From positions 3,378,773 to 3,442,772 of the forward strand of contig CM034538.1 of assembly GCA_020002185.1 (NCBI GenBank): a DNA stretch of 64,000 bases, written 5' to 3'. A program made the translations under genes and the position numbers. This document shows positions 19,768 through 29,961 of this stretch, piece after piece; the first letter of the stretch is position 1; each line of letters begins with the position of its first letter. Below the pieces are notes generated by a model. The model did not search any database and had not been told where the DNA came from. It worked only from the letters and a program-made list of their open reading frames with translations. The stretch is from Paraescarpia echinospica (Eukaryota > Annelida > Polychaeta > Sabellida > Siboglinidae).

Positions 19768-20091
19768 ATATTTCAGTCACTACTCACGTTTTCACGCGTC
19801 TGTTTCCAATGCATAAACACCCTACTATCACCAACTGAACGTTAGTGTATTTATGCATTTGATTTTCATTGTAATCCCACGACTAGATCTATTTAAACGC
19901 ACAACGCATTAGTTTCGTTTTAATCTTTCCACCAAAACGTTTACCGTTAGCCAGCTATGCTGTCATGCAGGGGTCATAGTCCACTAGAGCAGCAGCCGGT
20001 CTTATCGCTGCAGCAGCAGCCGGTCTTATAGCTGCTGTCAACATAGGGTACAGTGGGCCATTCACATAGGGCTGACGGGGGAAATCTGCAC
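19768..20091. other. non-coding interval before the right inverted repeat
   Basis: 3' flank of the spliced gene. A short duplication of AGCAGCAGCCGGTCTTAT occurs at about 19987 and 20014. No gene seen. Confidence 0.6.
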
Positions 20092-20429
20092 ACAGTGGTT
20101 TTATCGTGGTTATATATTAGCGCGATAAACGCATCATTGCTTACGTCAGCACGCTCTAGGTACGGCGTTGATCGCTAGGAGGCGAACTAAAAGGCTCTCT
20201 GCACTCACCGCTAGGTGGCATCTCTAGTGTAGGGGTAATCAATCATCCAATTAGTATCAAATTACAACGGTCATCAATCACGTTTTTTATAAGTAGGTTC
20301 CCGAAACTAATTAGTGTCAAAAAAAGCCTTTGATCTTTTTTTATAAGTAGATTGCCGAAAACGTTTAGTGGTAATTAAATTCTTTTTTATAAGTAGGATT
20401 TTGAGCCCGTAAAACCCCTCTATACTACT
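20092..20429 (-). repeat. Polinton right terminal inverted repeat
   Basis: Reverse-complement partner of 3085-3421. Differences are confined to single bases and an A-rich stretch near the tip. Confidence 0.97.
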
Positions 20430-20435
20430 GTCGGG
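20430..20435. repeat. Polinton target-site duplication, right (GTCGGG)
   Basis: Identical to 3079-3084, directly outside the right terminal repeat. Confidence 0.95.
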
Positions 20436-21819
20436 GTTGCTCGCGGTGGCCTCTCTCACGCGATCCCATGTCACCGACCCCAGTATCCCGGTGGCGTCAC
20501 GGTGTGTCAGTAGTTCCGAATCAGCGTCGTCTGGTTCGTGTGTTCTGACCAAAAGCAGTGCGTCGGGATGAGTGTGACCCCATAGGATATCCGATAGTGA
20601 TGCGTGATCGTCCGGGAGGTCCGTCTTCACCGGGCGCCCCGTAGGGCGGCGTGACATTGCGTCGGCTGTTTTTGTTTTTCATACCCGGCACGTGAGTAAC
20701 ACGGAAGCGGTATCGCAGTGTTTTCTCTTTCAAGTTACGTAGGCGCGAGTTCGGTATATCCTCCAGGGAGCGATCGCCGAAGATCTTCAAGAGTGGCTTG
20801 TGATCGACCGCGATGATGAGATCCTCGCAACCAAGCACGAAGTAGCGTGCTTTATCCAGTGCGTCGGCGACTGCCAGTGCCTCGCCTTCAATCGGGGCGT
20901 AGCGCGATTCCGCCGCGTGTGTAAATCGGCTACCGACCAGGGTAACTTTCCAGCCGCCGTTGCAGCAGAACGGTTTCACCGGCATGCAACCACAGTGCTT
21001 CTGCAGTAGCCAGAAGCCGATTCCGGTTTTCGACCAGTTGGTGGCGATGCAGGTCGGCTTGCTCTTGTCGAATATCCTGACGCCGGTCTCGATTTCCTGG
21101 ACGATGTGTTCCTTCGACTCATCGAATATCTCCTGAAGCTCCGTGTCCCATCGAAATTGTTGGCCCGCCTTCAGGAGTGCGCGGAACGGTAGCATTCGTT
21201 CCGCCATGCTGAAGGCGTATGAGACCTGGTTCACGAGACCGAACCATGAGCGGATGTCGTGAATGTTACGTGGCACGGGGAAGTTCAGGATTGCATCAGA
21301 ATATTTCGGGCTGGGTAGTACGCTGTCCATTGTGATGGTGAATCCCGCGAAATCCACGACGGGGCTGCTAAAGACGAATTTCCCCGGGTTCAGGGTTATG
21401 CCATTCCGACCGCACACGTCAAGCCATTGCACGGCCTGGTGGAAGCTGTCGGCGATACTATCCGACCAGAGCAGGGCGTCGTCGATGCATTTCGTGTGGT
21501 CGTCTATCCCCGAGACAATCTCGTCGTATCGGCGAGTGTAGCCGTCGCCCGACGCGCGATACCCCTGTGGAGCGACACAGTAGCGGTAACGTCCCCACGG
21601 CGTGATGAACGTCGTCAGGTGTTTATCGTCCTCGTGCAGACGCACGCTGTGATACCTATTCCAAGCGTCGAATACCGTCTTACGCTTGTTCTCGGGGACA
21701 CCTCGCGCCTGATGGAACGGGGATGGGGTGTGGTGGGTTTCACGTGCCGCATGTACATTTAATGCCTGAAAGTCCACTGTGCGTCTTCGCTTGCCATTCT
21801 TTTTGGCACAAATCACCAT
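20436..21819 (-). pseudogene. Ty3/gypsy A pol: reverse transcriptase and RNase H
   Basis: Reading leftward: RT motifs VDFQALN, FDAWNRYHSV, YRYCVAPQGY and the catalytic KCIDDALLW, with Ile before DD. The connection domain and RNase H follow (CIATNWSKTGIGFWL, EGEALAVADAL, VDHKPLL). In the RNase H the usual catalytic Asp before W is Asn. A phase change in an A-rich run near 20665 separates HVPGMKNK from the next segment (MSRRPTGRPVKTD), which runs to the Polinton edge and continues at 3084. TGA near 21829 separates this part from the gag-protease frame in the same phase. Confidence 0.88.
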
Positions 21820-21828
21820 ACGGTGGCA

Positions 21829-23634
21829 TCATGTGACCCGATCGCCGACTGGTACCTTATCGAGCACACCGAGACGTACATCCTCGTCCAAGCCGGCCTT
21901 GACCTCGTCCTGCCAGTGCACGGCCACCGGTATTGGACTGTGTCGTGCGACAGGTGTCGCATCCTTGTCTATCATCAGTCGCAAGGGTGGGCCCGACATC
22001 ATGGGCAGTGTTTGGTGGGTACATGTGTTGAATGTGCTCGCCGCGTACCGCCTCTTCAGCCACGACTCGATCGCTGCTCGGTTCTCCTCGGTCGCGGGCA
22101 TCGGTAGGCCCTCGGGGAGTGGCGGCGGTGCTGTGCGCGGTGTGCATGGGCATGGGGTTGGAGTGGCTGCGTCATCTGATGCAATGACCTCGCCAATGGT
22201 AGGGAATGTCTCGCTAATCATCCCCAGGTCGATGCACGCGGCCCGTGACAGGAAGATACGATCTGATGTGTTGGTGATGTAGGCGATTTGTCGTGTCTCG
22301 TGCGTTATGGCCCGGCTGTCGGTACCCGAGAATCGCACCACCATCGCTCCGAGGATAGGTATCCCTCCCTCGTTCGCCGCTCTCATCGTCATGGTGACCG
22401 GTATGAGGTCGTCTGCATTGAGCCCCATCCTCTCGGCCACTTGTATGCCCATTAGGCAGCTCTGGCATCCGGTATCTGCCATCGCGGGGAGTTCGGCGGC
22501 GCTTACTCGCTTCCTGAGCGCGAAACCGAGGGCACGGTAATCCTCCTCGAATGCTCCGACGTAGACCCGGACGTACGGCTGCGGGTCGGATGCGCGTTTA
22601 TGCCACCTGTCACAAAGCTTATCGTACAGATGGTGGTCTAGTGCGATTGCCTTGACGTCGGCAACCGGTCCGTTTACCATCGTGTACAGTTCGAAGGCCG
22701 CGGACTGTTCGTCACTTGTCTCGGCGGTCTCAGTCGGCCGGCGGGCGTACGCCTTGCCGAGGCAAGCGCGTTCTATGTGGTTCACGTTCTTGCATTTACC
22801 ACATCGCTTGCCGTACGCTGGGCATTGGCTTCTCCTTATGCTCCACGGCGGGTTCTTACCGTGGCCCTTCTCCGCGCAGAACCAACACAATGCCGTGGGG
22901 TCGAACGTATGTTCGGGCTTCGGATCAGGTATCGGCTTAGTTGTCGCCGCGTCCCTGGTTCGCACTTCATGTTGCTTATTGCGGCGGTATGTACTACTCG
23001 CCGCGTTCACACTCGGGGTATCCAGCAGGCGCGATGCCGATCGCTTGCCTGACTCACGCGCCTCGACGAACTTAATCATCTCCTCGATCTTCATCTTTTG
23101 GTTCTGGTCGCTTATTAAATCCAACTGAATCTCGTCGTCCACGATACCGCGAGCGAGTACGTCGCGCAATATCTCGCCGGCGAAGTCGACCATCTCGTCG
23201 CACTCTGCTTTGGTGCACTTGATTCGGTAATCACAGGTGTCAGCTTGACCCTTGATTCGGGCGTAGAATGATCGAATTTGTTCCTCGCGTCGCTGGCGCA
23301 TGTCATGTAATGCGTACCGTGCCACCATGATGTTCTCACTGCGTACCGCGAGTGCCTTCATCGCCGCTAACACGTTTACCTCGGTGCCTCCGACCATGGA
23401 ACCTCCGTTTGAACGAGTGAGGTCCCGTCTCAGTTCGTCATCACAACACTCCAACTTTAGGAGCTCGACTACTATTGCAGCGTCGTCGTTCCGTGATACG
23501 TGGTCACATCCTGGGAATGGACATGCAACCTCAATCACCATGTTTGCAGTGTTATCTGGCTCTAGACAGTTGAATGGCAGAGTCCGTAGGGCTTCAATGT
23601 TATCAATAGTTGCGCAGCTTGCTGTCGCTGCCAA
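21829..23634 (-). pseudogene. Ty3/gypsy A gag and protease, joined to RT start
   Basis: The frame has CPFPGCDHVSRN near the N-terminus and a gag core (DMRQRREEQIRSFYARIKGQ). Paired Cys/His motifs follow (CWFCAEKGH, CGKCKNVNHIERAC) with an aspartic protease ADTGCQS after them, then the beginning of RT (KDATPVARHSPIPVAVHW). From memory of related elements, 60-80 residues seem missing between the Cys motif and LECCDDELR, i.e. an in-frame deletion. The first in-frame ATG is at about 23541; the frame is open upstream to 23634. No LTR or primer site could be pinned to the right. Confidence 0.82.
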
Positions 23635-23635
23635 C

Positions 23636-23730
23636 AGTTTCCGACGATTTCCGACGGCTGTCGACGGCTGCCGACGGCTGCCGACGGATTCTAGCGGCTG
23701 CAGACGGCTGCTGATGGCTGCCGACGGAGT
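23636..23730. repeat. GACGGCTGCC-type tandem repeat
   Basis: Imperfect 10-21 bp units (CCGACGGCTGCCGACGGCTG) just upstream of the gypsy gag frame. Confidence 0.8.
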
Positions 23731-23784
23731 AGTAAAGGAGGTTAAGTACCGCGCGCAGCTGTCGCGGCGCGGAGCAAGAGCAAA

Positions 23785-23945
23785 GTACCCGGATGTAGGT
23801 CAAAGGTCACGTGACCCGGATGTAGGTCAAGGTCAAAGGTCACGTGACCCGGATGCAGGTCAAGGCAAAGTACCCGGATGTAGGTCAAGGTCAAATACCC
23901 GGATGTAGGTCAACGTCAAGTACCCGGATGTAGGTCAGGTCACGT
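23785..23945 (+). repeat. CCCGGATGTAGGTCAAGGTCA tandem array
   Basis: Six to seven units of 22-34 bp, each with CCCGGATGTAGGTCA. Several continue AAGGTCA or AAAGGTCACGTGACC. AGGTCA half-sites occur as direct repeats with 0-1 spacing, and CACGTG three times. The array lies upstream of the gypsy gag (minus) and of the zinc-finger gene (plus). Confidence 0.85.
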
Positions 23946-23946
23946 G

Positions 23947-24390
23947 GCGCCCCCTACCGGAATTTTTCGGTACTAGAATGGCACGACACCTAGCGGATTT
24001 TTTCGGAACTAAAATATTCCCTCCAAAAATATAACCGCGCCCCCTGTCGGATAGTTGGTGAACTAAACATTTCCCGCCAAAAACAAAATAGCGCCACCTA
24101 GCGGAATTTTTCGCGACTAAAATATTTCCCACCAAAACTGAAAAAGCGCCCCTGGCGGATAGTTGGTGAACTAAAATTATTTCCCACCAAAACTAGATAG
24201 CGCCACCTAGCGGAATTTTTCGCGACTAAAATATTTCCCTCCGAAAATAAAACAGCGCCCCCTGCCGGAATTTTTCGGTACTAGTTATACAAGTGGTGTC
24301 ATATTGTGGACAAGTTGTAAACTAAATGTTCTAGTACTGCAAATATTCGTGTCTCTTGCACGCTTGCGTGCAATAGAGCCCCCTGACGGA
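23947..24390. repeat. about eight CTCF-like motifs in a roughly 52-bp tandem array
   Basis: GCGCCCCCTACCGG (23947), ACACCTAGCGG (23986), GCGCCCCCTGTCGG (24037), GCGCCACCTAGCGG (24091 and 24200), GCGCCCCTGGCGG (24146), GCGCCCCCTGCCGG (24255) and AGCCCCCTGACGG (24377). Between them recurs AATTTTTCG..ACTAAAATATTTCCC. The matches to the CTCF consensus are by eye. Confidence 0.7.
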
Positions 24391-24472
24391 TACATCACGA
24401 ACTACAAACATCATCCCCTAGTGGACAAAAGTTCGTTCGGCACGACCACGTGACCTTTATGTTCTGTCGAAC

Positions 24473-24482
24473 TGTTATAAAA
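24473..24482 (+). promoter_or_regulatory. TATA box of the zinc-finger gene
   Basis: TATAAAAGA, about 53 bp before ATG 24529. It is a canonical sequence at a workable distance. Confidence 0.55.
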
Positions 24483-24528
24483 GACCTGCGTCTGTTTGTT
24501 GTGGTCATTATATCTTACATTTTGGAAG

Positions 24529-25430
24529 ATGAACAACATGACTAGTGATAACGTCCGACAAGGGATTTTGCTACCGAAGGCGCAGCCTTCTCCGGCTACG
24601 GGACCACTCGACCTCTCGACCCCAACAATCAACCCGGACCAACAACCAACGACCAGTTCAACGACCAGTCCGACGACCAGTTTGACGACCAGTTCGCCGA
24701 TCAAACCAATTTCGTCTCTGTCATCAGCTCCGGCAATCAACCCAACCATCAACCTGACATCGTCACCTCCGACGAAGCGTCAGAAGCTGTTGCCTCGTTA
24801 TACTTGCTGTATGTGTGGCAGTACCTTCAAGTATAAAGGGAATCGGTCCGCTCATGTGAATCAGGGCTGCTGTCAAAGGAAGCAAGATAAACAGCGGCGA
24901 CGTAAAGAACAACTTGAAGAGATAATAGTAAGTTTCAATTTATCATAGTGTTCAAATGTTATTCATGTCATTTTGTTAGAACATTTTTCAAAAGACCATA
25001 ATATTATATTTTTTCTTATACATATCAGTTGACCATTCATTACTAAGCTCATCTCGTTACTGTTTCAGCGACAAGAAAAGGAGGGCATCGCTACTGCTGA
25101 CAGTGTTCCAACTACCTCTGCGTCACGAAAACGTCGACGGTCACTGTCATCTTCAGCATCACCATCTGTCAACCGACCACCATCACAGTTGTACCACGAT
25201 AGTACTATGCCTAACGTCATCCTCGAATCACACATCACGTCCATGAACTAAGACCAATTAGATGGTGAAAGACTGTTTGAGCGTTTTTGTTAGACGCAGG
25301 TGTGAAACTATCCGACGTGACAGTCGAACAGTTGTGTAATATCAATACTTGGTTGCAAGAATCCGTTTCGAAACAGTGGCGAAACACTATGAAACATATG
25401 GTTCTTGCAGTTATGGAACGTGACATGTAA
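24529..25430 (+). pseudogene. two-exon CCHC/C2H2 zinc-finger gene with PLDLS motif, broken in exon 2
   Basis: Exon 1 (24529-24927) encodes 133 codons: PLDLS at residues 26-30 (the CtBP-binding motif), a Thr/Ser/Pro-rich stretch, a Lys/Arg motif TKRQK, then a finger CCMCGSTF with HVNQGC. Donor GTAAGT is at 24928 and acceptor TTTCAG ends at 25068, both phase 0. Exon 2 adds a basic/Ser-rich segment (SRKRRRSLSSS) and meets TAA at 25249-25251. Coding texture goes on in phase (DQLDGERLFERF), shifts phase in a T run near 25287, and ends at TGA/TAA about 25430 (NTWLQESVSKQW). So there is a premature stop and a frameshift. Origin (host or mobile element) unknown. Confidence 0.6.
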
Positions 25431-25539
25431 ATACGTTTGTGTTGTTCACGTATAAACTGTGCAAACCTCATATTGTGTCTTTTTCATAGTGTAATGCAAA
25501 GCATATGTTGGGAACCTTACTAATAGTCTTACACTTCAC

Positions 25540-25690
25540 AAGTATGTCTGTGTAGTTCAGTAGAGATGATAGCCACTTATGTCTGTGTAGTTCAGTAGGG
25601 ATGATAGCCACTTATTTCCGTGTAGTTCAGTACAGATATGTTAACCACTCATGTCTGTGTAGTTCAGTACAGAGATGTTAATGTACTCAG
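25540..25690 (+). repeat. 35-38 bp tandem repeat (TATGTCTGTGTAGTTCAGTA)
   Basis: Four units, opening the large satellite field. Confidence 0.85.
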
Positions 25691-26570
25691 ACCAACTAGT
25701 TGCATAAACGAAACACTATTCTTTGACCAACACATGTCACAAATTGAACTCAGATCAACTAGTCACACAAACGAAACACTATGCTTTGACCAACACGTGT
25801 CACGAATTGAACTTAGATCAACTAGACACATCACACGAGACTATGACCGAGATATGTCACGAGACTACGGATGACAATTTTCATGTAGTTCAGTACAGAT
25901 ATGTTAACCACTCATGTCTGTGTAGTTCAGTACAGAGATGTTAATATACTCAGACCAACTAGTTGCGTAAACGAAACACTATTCTTTGACCAACACATGT
26001 CACAAATTGAACTCAGATCAACTAGTCACACAAACGAAACACTATGCTTTGACCAACACGTGTCACGAATTGAACTCAGACCAACTAGTTGCACAAACGA
26101 AACACTATGCTTTGACCAACACGTATCACGAATTGGACTCAGATCAACTAGTTGGACAAACGAAACATTATGCTTTGACCAACACGTGTCACGAAAACGA
26201 AACACTATGCTTTGACCAACACGTGTCACGAATTGAACTTAGATCAACTAGACACATCACACGAGACTATGACCGAGATATGTCACGAGACTACGGATGA
26301 CAATTTTCATGTAGTTCAGTACAGATATGTTAACCACTCATGTCTGTGTAGTTCAGTACAGAGATGTTAATATACTCAGACCAACTAGTTGCGTAAACGA
26401 AACACTATTCTTTGACCAACACATGTCACAAATTGAACTCAGATCAACTAGTCACACAAACGAAACACTATGCTTTGACCAACACGTGTCACGAATTGAA
26501 CTTAGATCAACTAGGGATATCACACGAGACTATGAATTGAACTTAGATCAACTAGACACATCACACGAGA
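25639..26570 (+). repeat. higher-order satellite, 262- and 426-bp units
   Basis: Unit starts (TGTTAACCACTCATGTCTGT) are at 25639, 25901 and 26327. Inside are 40-45 bp subunits around AACGAAACACTATGCTTTGAC and AGATCAACTAG. Copies are nearly identical, indicating recent amplification. Confidence 0.9.
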
Positions 26571-27230
26571 CTATGTCCGAGATATGTCACGAGACTAAGG
26601 ATGACACGTCACACGAGAGTCCCGACGAGACAAGAGACGTGACTATGACCGAGATATGTCACGAGACTACGGATGACACATCACACGTGACTTCGGATGA
26701 CACGTCACACGAGAGTACCGACGAGACAAGAGACGAGACTATGACCGATATATGTCACGAGACTACGGATGACACATCACACGAGACTATGGCCGAGATA
26801 TTTCACGAGACTTCGGATCACACGAGACTACGGATGACACATCACACGAGAGTACCGACGAGAGACGAGTTATACAAACGAAACACTATGCTTTGACCAA
26901 CACGTGTCACGAATTGAACTTAGACCAACTATTATATATCACACGAGAGTACGGACGAGACAAGAGACGAGACTATGGCCGAGATATGTTACGAGACTAC
27001 GGATGATACATCACACGAGACTACGGATGACACATCACACGAGAGTACCGAGATATGTCACGAGACTACGGAGGTCACGTCACACGAGAGCACCGACGAG
27101 ACAAGAGACGAGACTATGACCGAGATATGTCACGAGACTACGGATGACACATCACACGAGACTATGGCCGAGATATGTCACGAGACTACGACGAGGCAAG
27201 AGACGAGACTATGGACGAGATACATCACAA
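26570..27230 (+). repeat. 24-bp phased satellite, first block
   Basis: Three related 24-bp units alternate: ATGACCGAGATATGTCACGA.., ACGGATGACACATCACACGA.. and ACCGACGAGACAAGAGACGA... The 3-multiple period keeps one plus-strand frame open for up to 189 codons (8-residue units ending HET or DET). I treat it as satellite. Confidence 0.9.
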
Positions 27231-27234
27231 TAGA

Positions 27235-27520
27235 CGGGTTATCGCGTGAGATTCCACCACCACCACGACAATTCCACCACAATAGACGGGTTATCGCGTG
27301 AGATTCCACCACCACCACCACAATTCCACCACAATAGACGGGTTATCGCGTGAGATTCCACCACCACCACGACAATTCCACCACAATAGACGGGTTATCG
27401 CGTGAGATTCCACCACCACCACCACAATTCCACCACAATAGACGGGTTATCGCGTGAGATTCCACCACCACCACCACAATTCCACCACAATAGACGTGTT
27501 ATCGCGTGAGATTAGCTTCA
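27235..27520 (+). repeat. 52-bp satellite (ATTCCACCACCACCA / GACGGGTTATCGCGTGAG)
   Basis: Six copies. The GACGGGTTATCGCGTGAG half is shared with the following array, so the two satellites are related by replacement of the other half. Confidence 0.9.
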
Positions 27521-27895
27521 GAAGCAAAGCAAAGCAAAGCAAATAGACGTGTTATCGCGTGAGATTTGCTTCAGAAGCAAAGCAAAGCAAATAGACGGGT
27601 TATCGCGTGAGATTTGCTTCAGAAGCAAAGCAAAGCAAAGCAAATAGACGGAAGCAAATAGACGGGTTATCGCGTGAGATTTGCTTCAGAAGCAAAGCAA
27701 AGCAAAGCAAATAGACGGGTTATCGCGTGAGATTTGCTTCTGAAGCAAAGCAAAGCAAAGCAAATAGATGGGTTATCAAAGCAAAGCAAAGCAAATAGAC
27801 GGGTTATCAAAGCAAAGCAAAGCAAATAGACGGGTTATCAAAGCAAAGCAAAGCAAAGCAAATAGACGGGTTATCAAAGCAAAGCAAAGCAAATA
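27520..27895 (+). repeat. AGCAAAGCAAAGCAAATAGACGG satellite
   Basis: About nine units of 27-53 bp. The longer ones contain the palindrome TTGCTTCAGAAGCAA. Confidence 0.9.
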
Positions 27896-28735
27896 GAGAC
27901 TATGACCGAGATATGTCACGAGACTATGGATGACACATCACACGAGAGTACGGTCTATAGACACGAGTTGTACAAACGAAACACTACACTTTGACTAACA
28001 CGTGACACAAATTGAACTCAGATCAACTAGTCAAGCAAACGAAACACTACACTTTGACTAACACGTGTCAAACGAATTGAACTTAGCTCAACTAGACACC
28101 TCACCCGAGACTATGACCGAGATATGGCACGAGACTTCGGATGACACGTCACACGAGACAAGAGACGAAACTATGGCCGAGATATGTCACGAGATTACGG
28201 ATGACACATCACACGAGACTATGGCCGAGATATATCACGAGACTTTGGATGACACGTCACACGAGAGTACCGGTGAGACAAGAGACGAGACTATGTCCGA
28301 GATATGTCACGAGACTATGACCGAGATATGTCACGAGACTATGGCAGAGATATGTCACGAGACTATGACCGAGACTACGGATGACACATCACACGAGAGT
28401 ACGGACGAGACAAGAGATATGCTACGAGACTACGGATGACACATCACACGAAACTACGGATGTCACATCACACGAGAGTACGGACGAGACAAGAGATATG
28501 CTACGAGACTACGGATGACACATCACACGAGACTACGGATGACACGTCACACGAGAGTACCGACGAGAAAAGAGACGAGACTATGACCGAGATATGTCAC
28601 GAGACTACGGATGACACATCACACGAGAGTACCGACGAGACACGAGTTGTACAAACGAAACACTATGCTTTGACCAACACGTGTCACGAATTGAACTTAG
28701 ATCAACTAGTTGGACAAACGAAACACTAATCTTAA
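27895..28735 (+). repeat. 24-bp phased satellite, second block
   Basis: Same units as 26570-27230, again flanked by CAAACGAAACACTA repeats, with open frames of 124 and 97 codons. The reverse-complement counterpart is at 63480-64000. Confidence 0.9.
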
Positions 28736-28736
28736 C

Positions 28737-29245
28737 GTGGAACTTTTTAGTGTCGGTAGTACTCGGAACTTTTTAGTGTCGGTAGTACTCGGAACTTTTT
28801 AGTGTCGTTAGTACTCGGAACTTTTTAGTGTCGTTAGTACTCGGAACTTTTTAGTGTCGGTAGTACTCGGAACTTTTTAGTGTCGGTAGTACTCGGAACT
28901 TTTTAGTGTCGGTAGTACTCGGAACTTTTTAGTGTCGGTAGTACTCGGAACTTTTTAGTGTCGTTAGTACTCGGAACTTTTTAGTGTCGGTAGTACTCGG
29001 AACTTTTTAGTGTCGGTAGTACTCGGAACTTTTTAGTGTCGTTAGTACTCGGAACTTTTTAGTGTCGGTAGTACTCGGAACTTTTTAGTGTCGTTAGTAC
29101 TCGGAACTTTTTAGTGTCGGTAGTACTCGGAACTTTTTAGTGTCGGTAGTACTCGGAACTTTTTAGTGTCGGTAGTACTCGGAACTTTTTAGTATCGGTA
29201 GCACTCGGAACTTTTTAGTGTCGGTAGGACTCGAACTTTTTAACA
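28737..29245 (+). repeat. 26-bp satellite (GGAACTTTTTAGTGTCGGTA..), about 19 copies
   Basis: Period 26 with a G/T variant (GTCGGTA or GTCGTTA) scattered through the array. Reverse-complement array at about 62917-63472. Confidence 0.95.
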
Positions 29246-29961
29246 CACGACCATAGCAAGCGAATTTGAAAACTGCTACGATCGAAAACGACTATGTCAA
29301 TAACATGTAAGGACAACCACCTGACAGGACTTCATTCAATGAGGTGCCAAACATCACATACCTTCATGTCAAGAGACGAGCATTTGGTCGGATTCATGTC
29401 CAACGAGGCGACCATAGGACTCGTATGAGGTATCGCTTGTTTTAATGGAAAACATATGTATATGAAGCAGCCGTCTTTTCAACGTAACAATTCCATATTT
29501 TCAAATAGTGCGAGCGACCAGATACGATACGACCTTCTCGAGAGTCGAAAAAGGAAAGACCAGAATCGTCGGAAGCACGGTATATACACTAGTTTTCGGC
29601 GTGATCTCATTTGCATAGTCAATCAGACCGAACGTACATCACGTGACTTCCCTTAACACAAAAACTGTGCACGTTCATGAGACAGGCGACATCTGATGGC
29701 CCCAACGGATAGCAGTGTAACTACTCAGAATAACGCCAACTACCGGCCATGATAGATATCTATTCGTTGACACACTTCCGAGAATACCGGAAGCGTAGAG
29801 GCCGCCATGACAGTCAAGTAACTTCCGGTGCGACGTCACTTCCGACGTGTCGTCCCTAGTAGAGGCTGCCATGACAGTCAAGTAACTTCCGGTACGACGT
29901 CACTTCCGGTGTGGCGCCCTAGCGGATAATCGGAGTACTACGTCACATGGTGGCGCCATCT
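29245..29961. other. flank shared with the inverted copy, promoter-like, two small conserved frames
   Basis: About 95% like the reverse complement of 62205-62920. A 66-codon plus frame (29456-29656, MYMKQPSFQRNN...) and a 68-codon minus frame (29881-29675, with an ATGGCAGCC start) are conserved in both copies. They have one and no residue changes respectively, but the whole region is conserved, so this is weak evidence. Upstream of the minus frame are duplicated 65-bp blocks with CCGGAAGTGACGTC, a composite ETS/CRE promoter motif. No family recognised. Confidence 0.5.

Larger units (their letters stand above)
3085..20429. mobile_element. Polinton/Maverick (adintovirus-like) element, 17,345 bp
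   Basis: The ends are exact. Both termini read 5'-AGTAGTATAGAGGGG inward, the terminal inverted repeats are 337/338 bp, and a 6-bp target duplication flanks them. The hallmark set is present: protein-primed family B polymerase, retroviral-type integrase, packaging ATPase, adenain-type protease, and major and minor capsid proteins. Rightward genes fill 3.7-10.9 kb, the polymerase faces them, and the right third holds smaller genes on both strands. Several genes are broken, so this copy should not be autonomous. Insertion is in the minus-strand pol gene of a Ty3/gypsy element. Length is typical of the group (15-20 kb). Confidence 0.97.

Noticed and set aside
3085..20429. An integrated adenovirus, virophage or giant-virus segment
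   Set aside because: The inverted repeats, 6-bp target duplication, integrase and gene order define a Polinton. Virus-like genes are part of that group.
23785..29245. CRISPR-like arrays (regular short repeats)
   Set aside because: Repeats are contiguous or vary with their spacers, there are no unique equal-length spacers or cas genes, and the setting is animal nuclear DNA.
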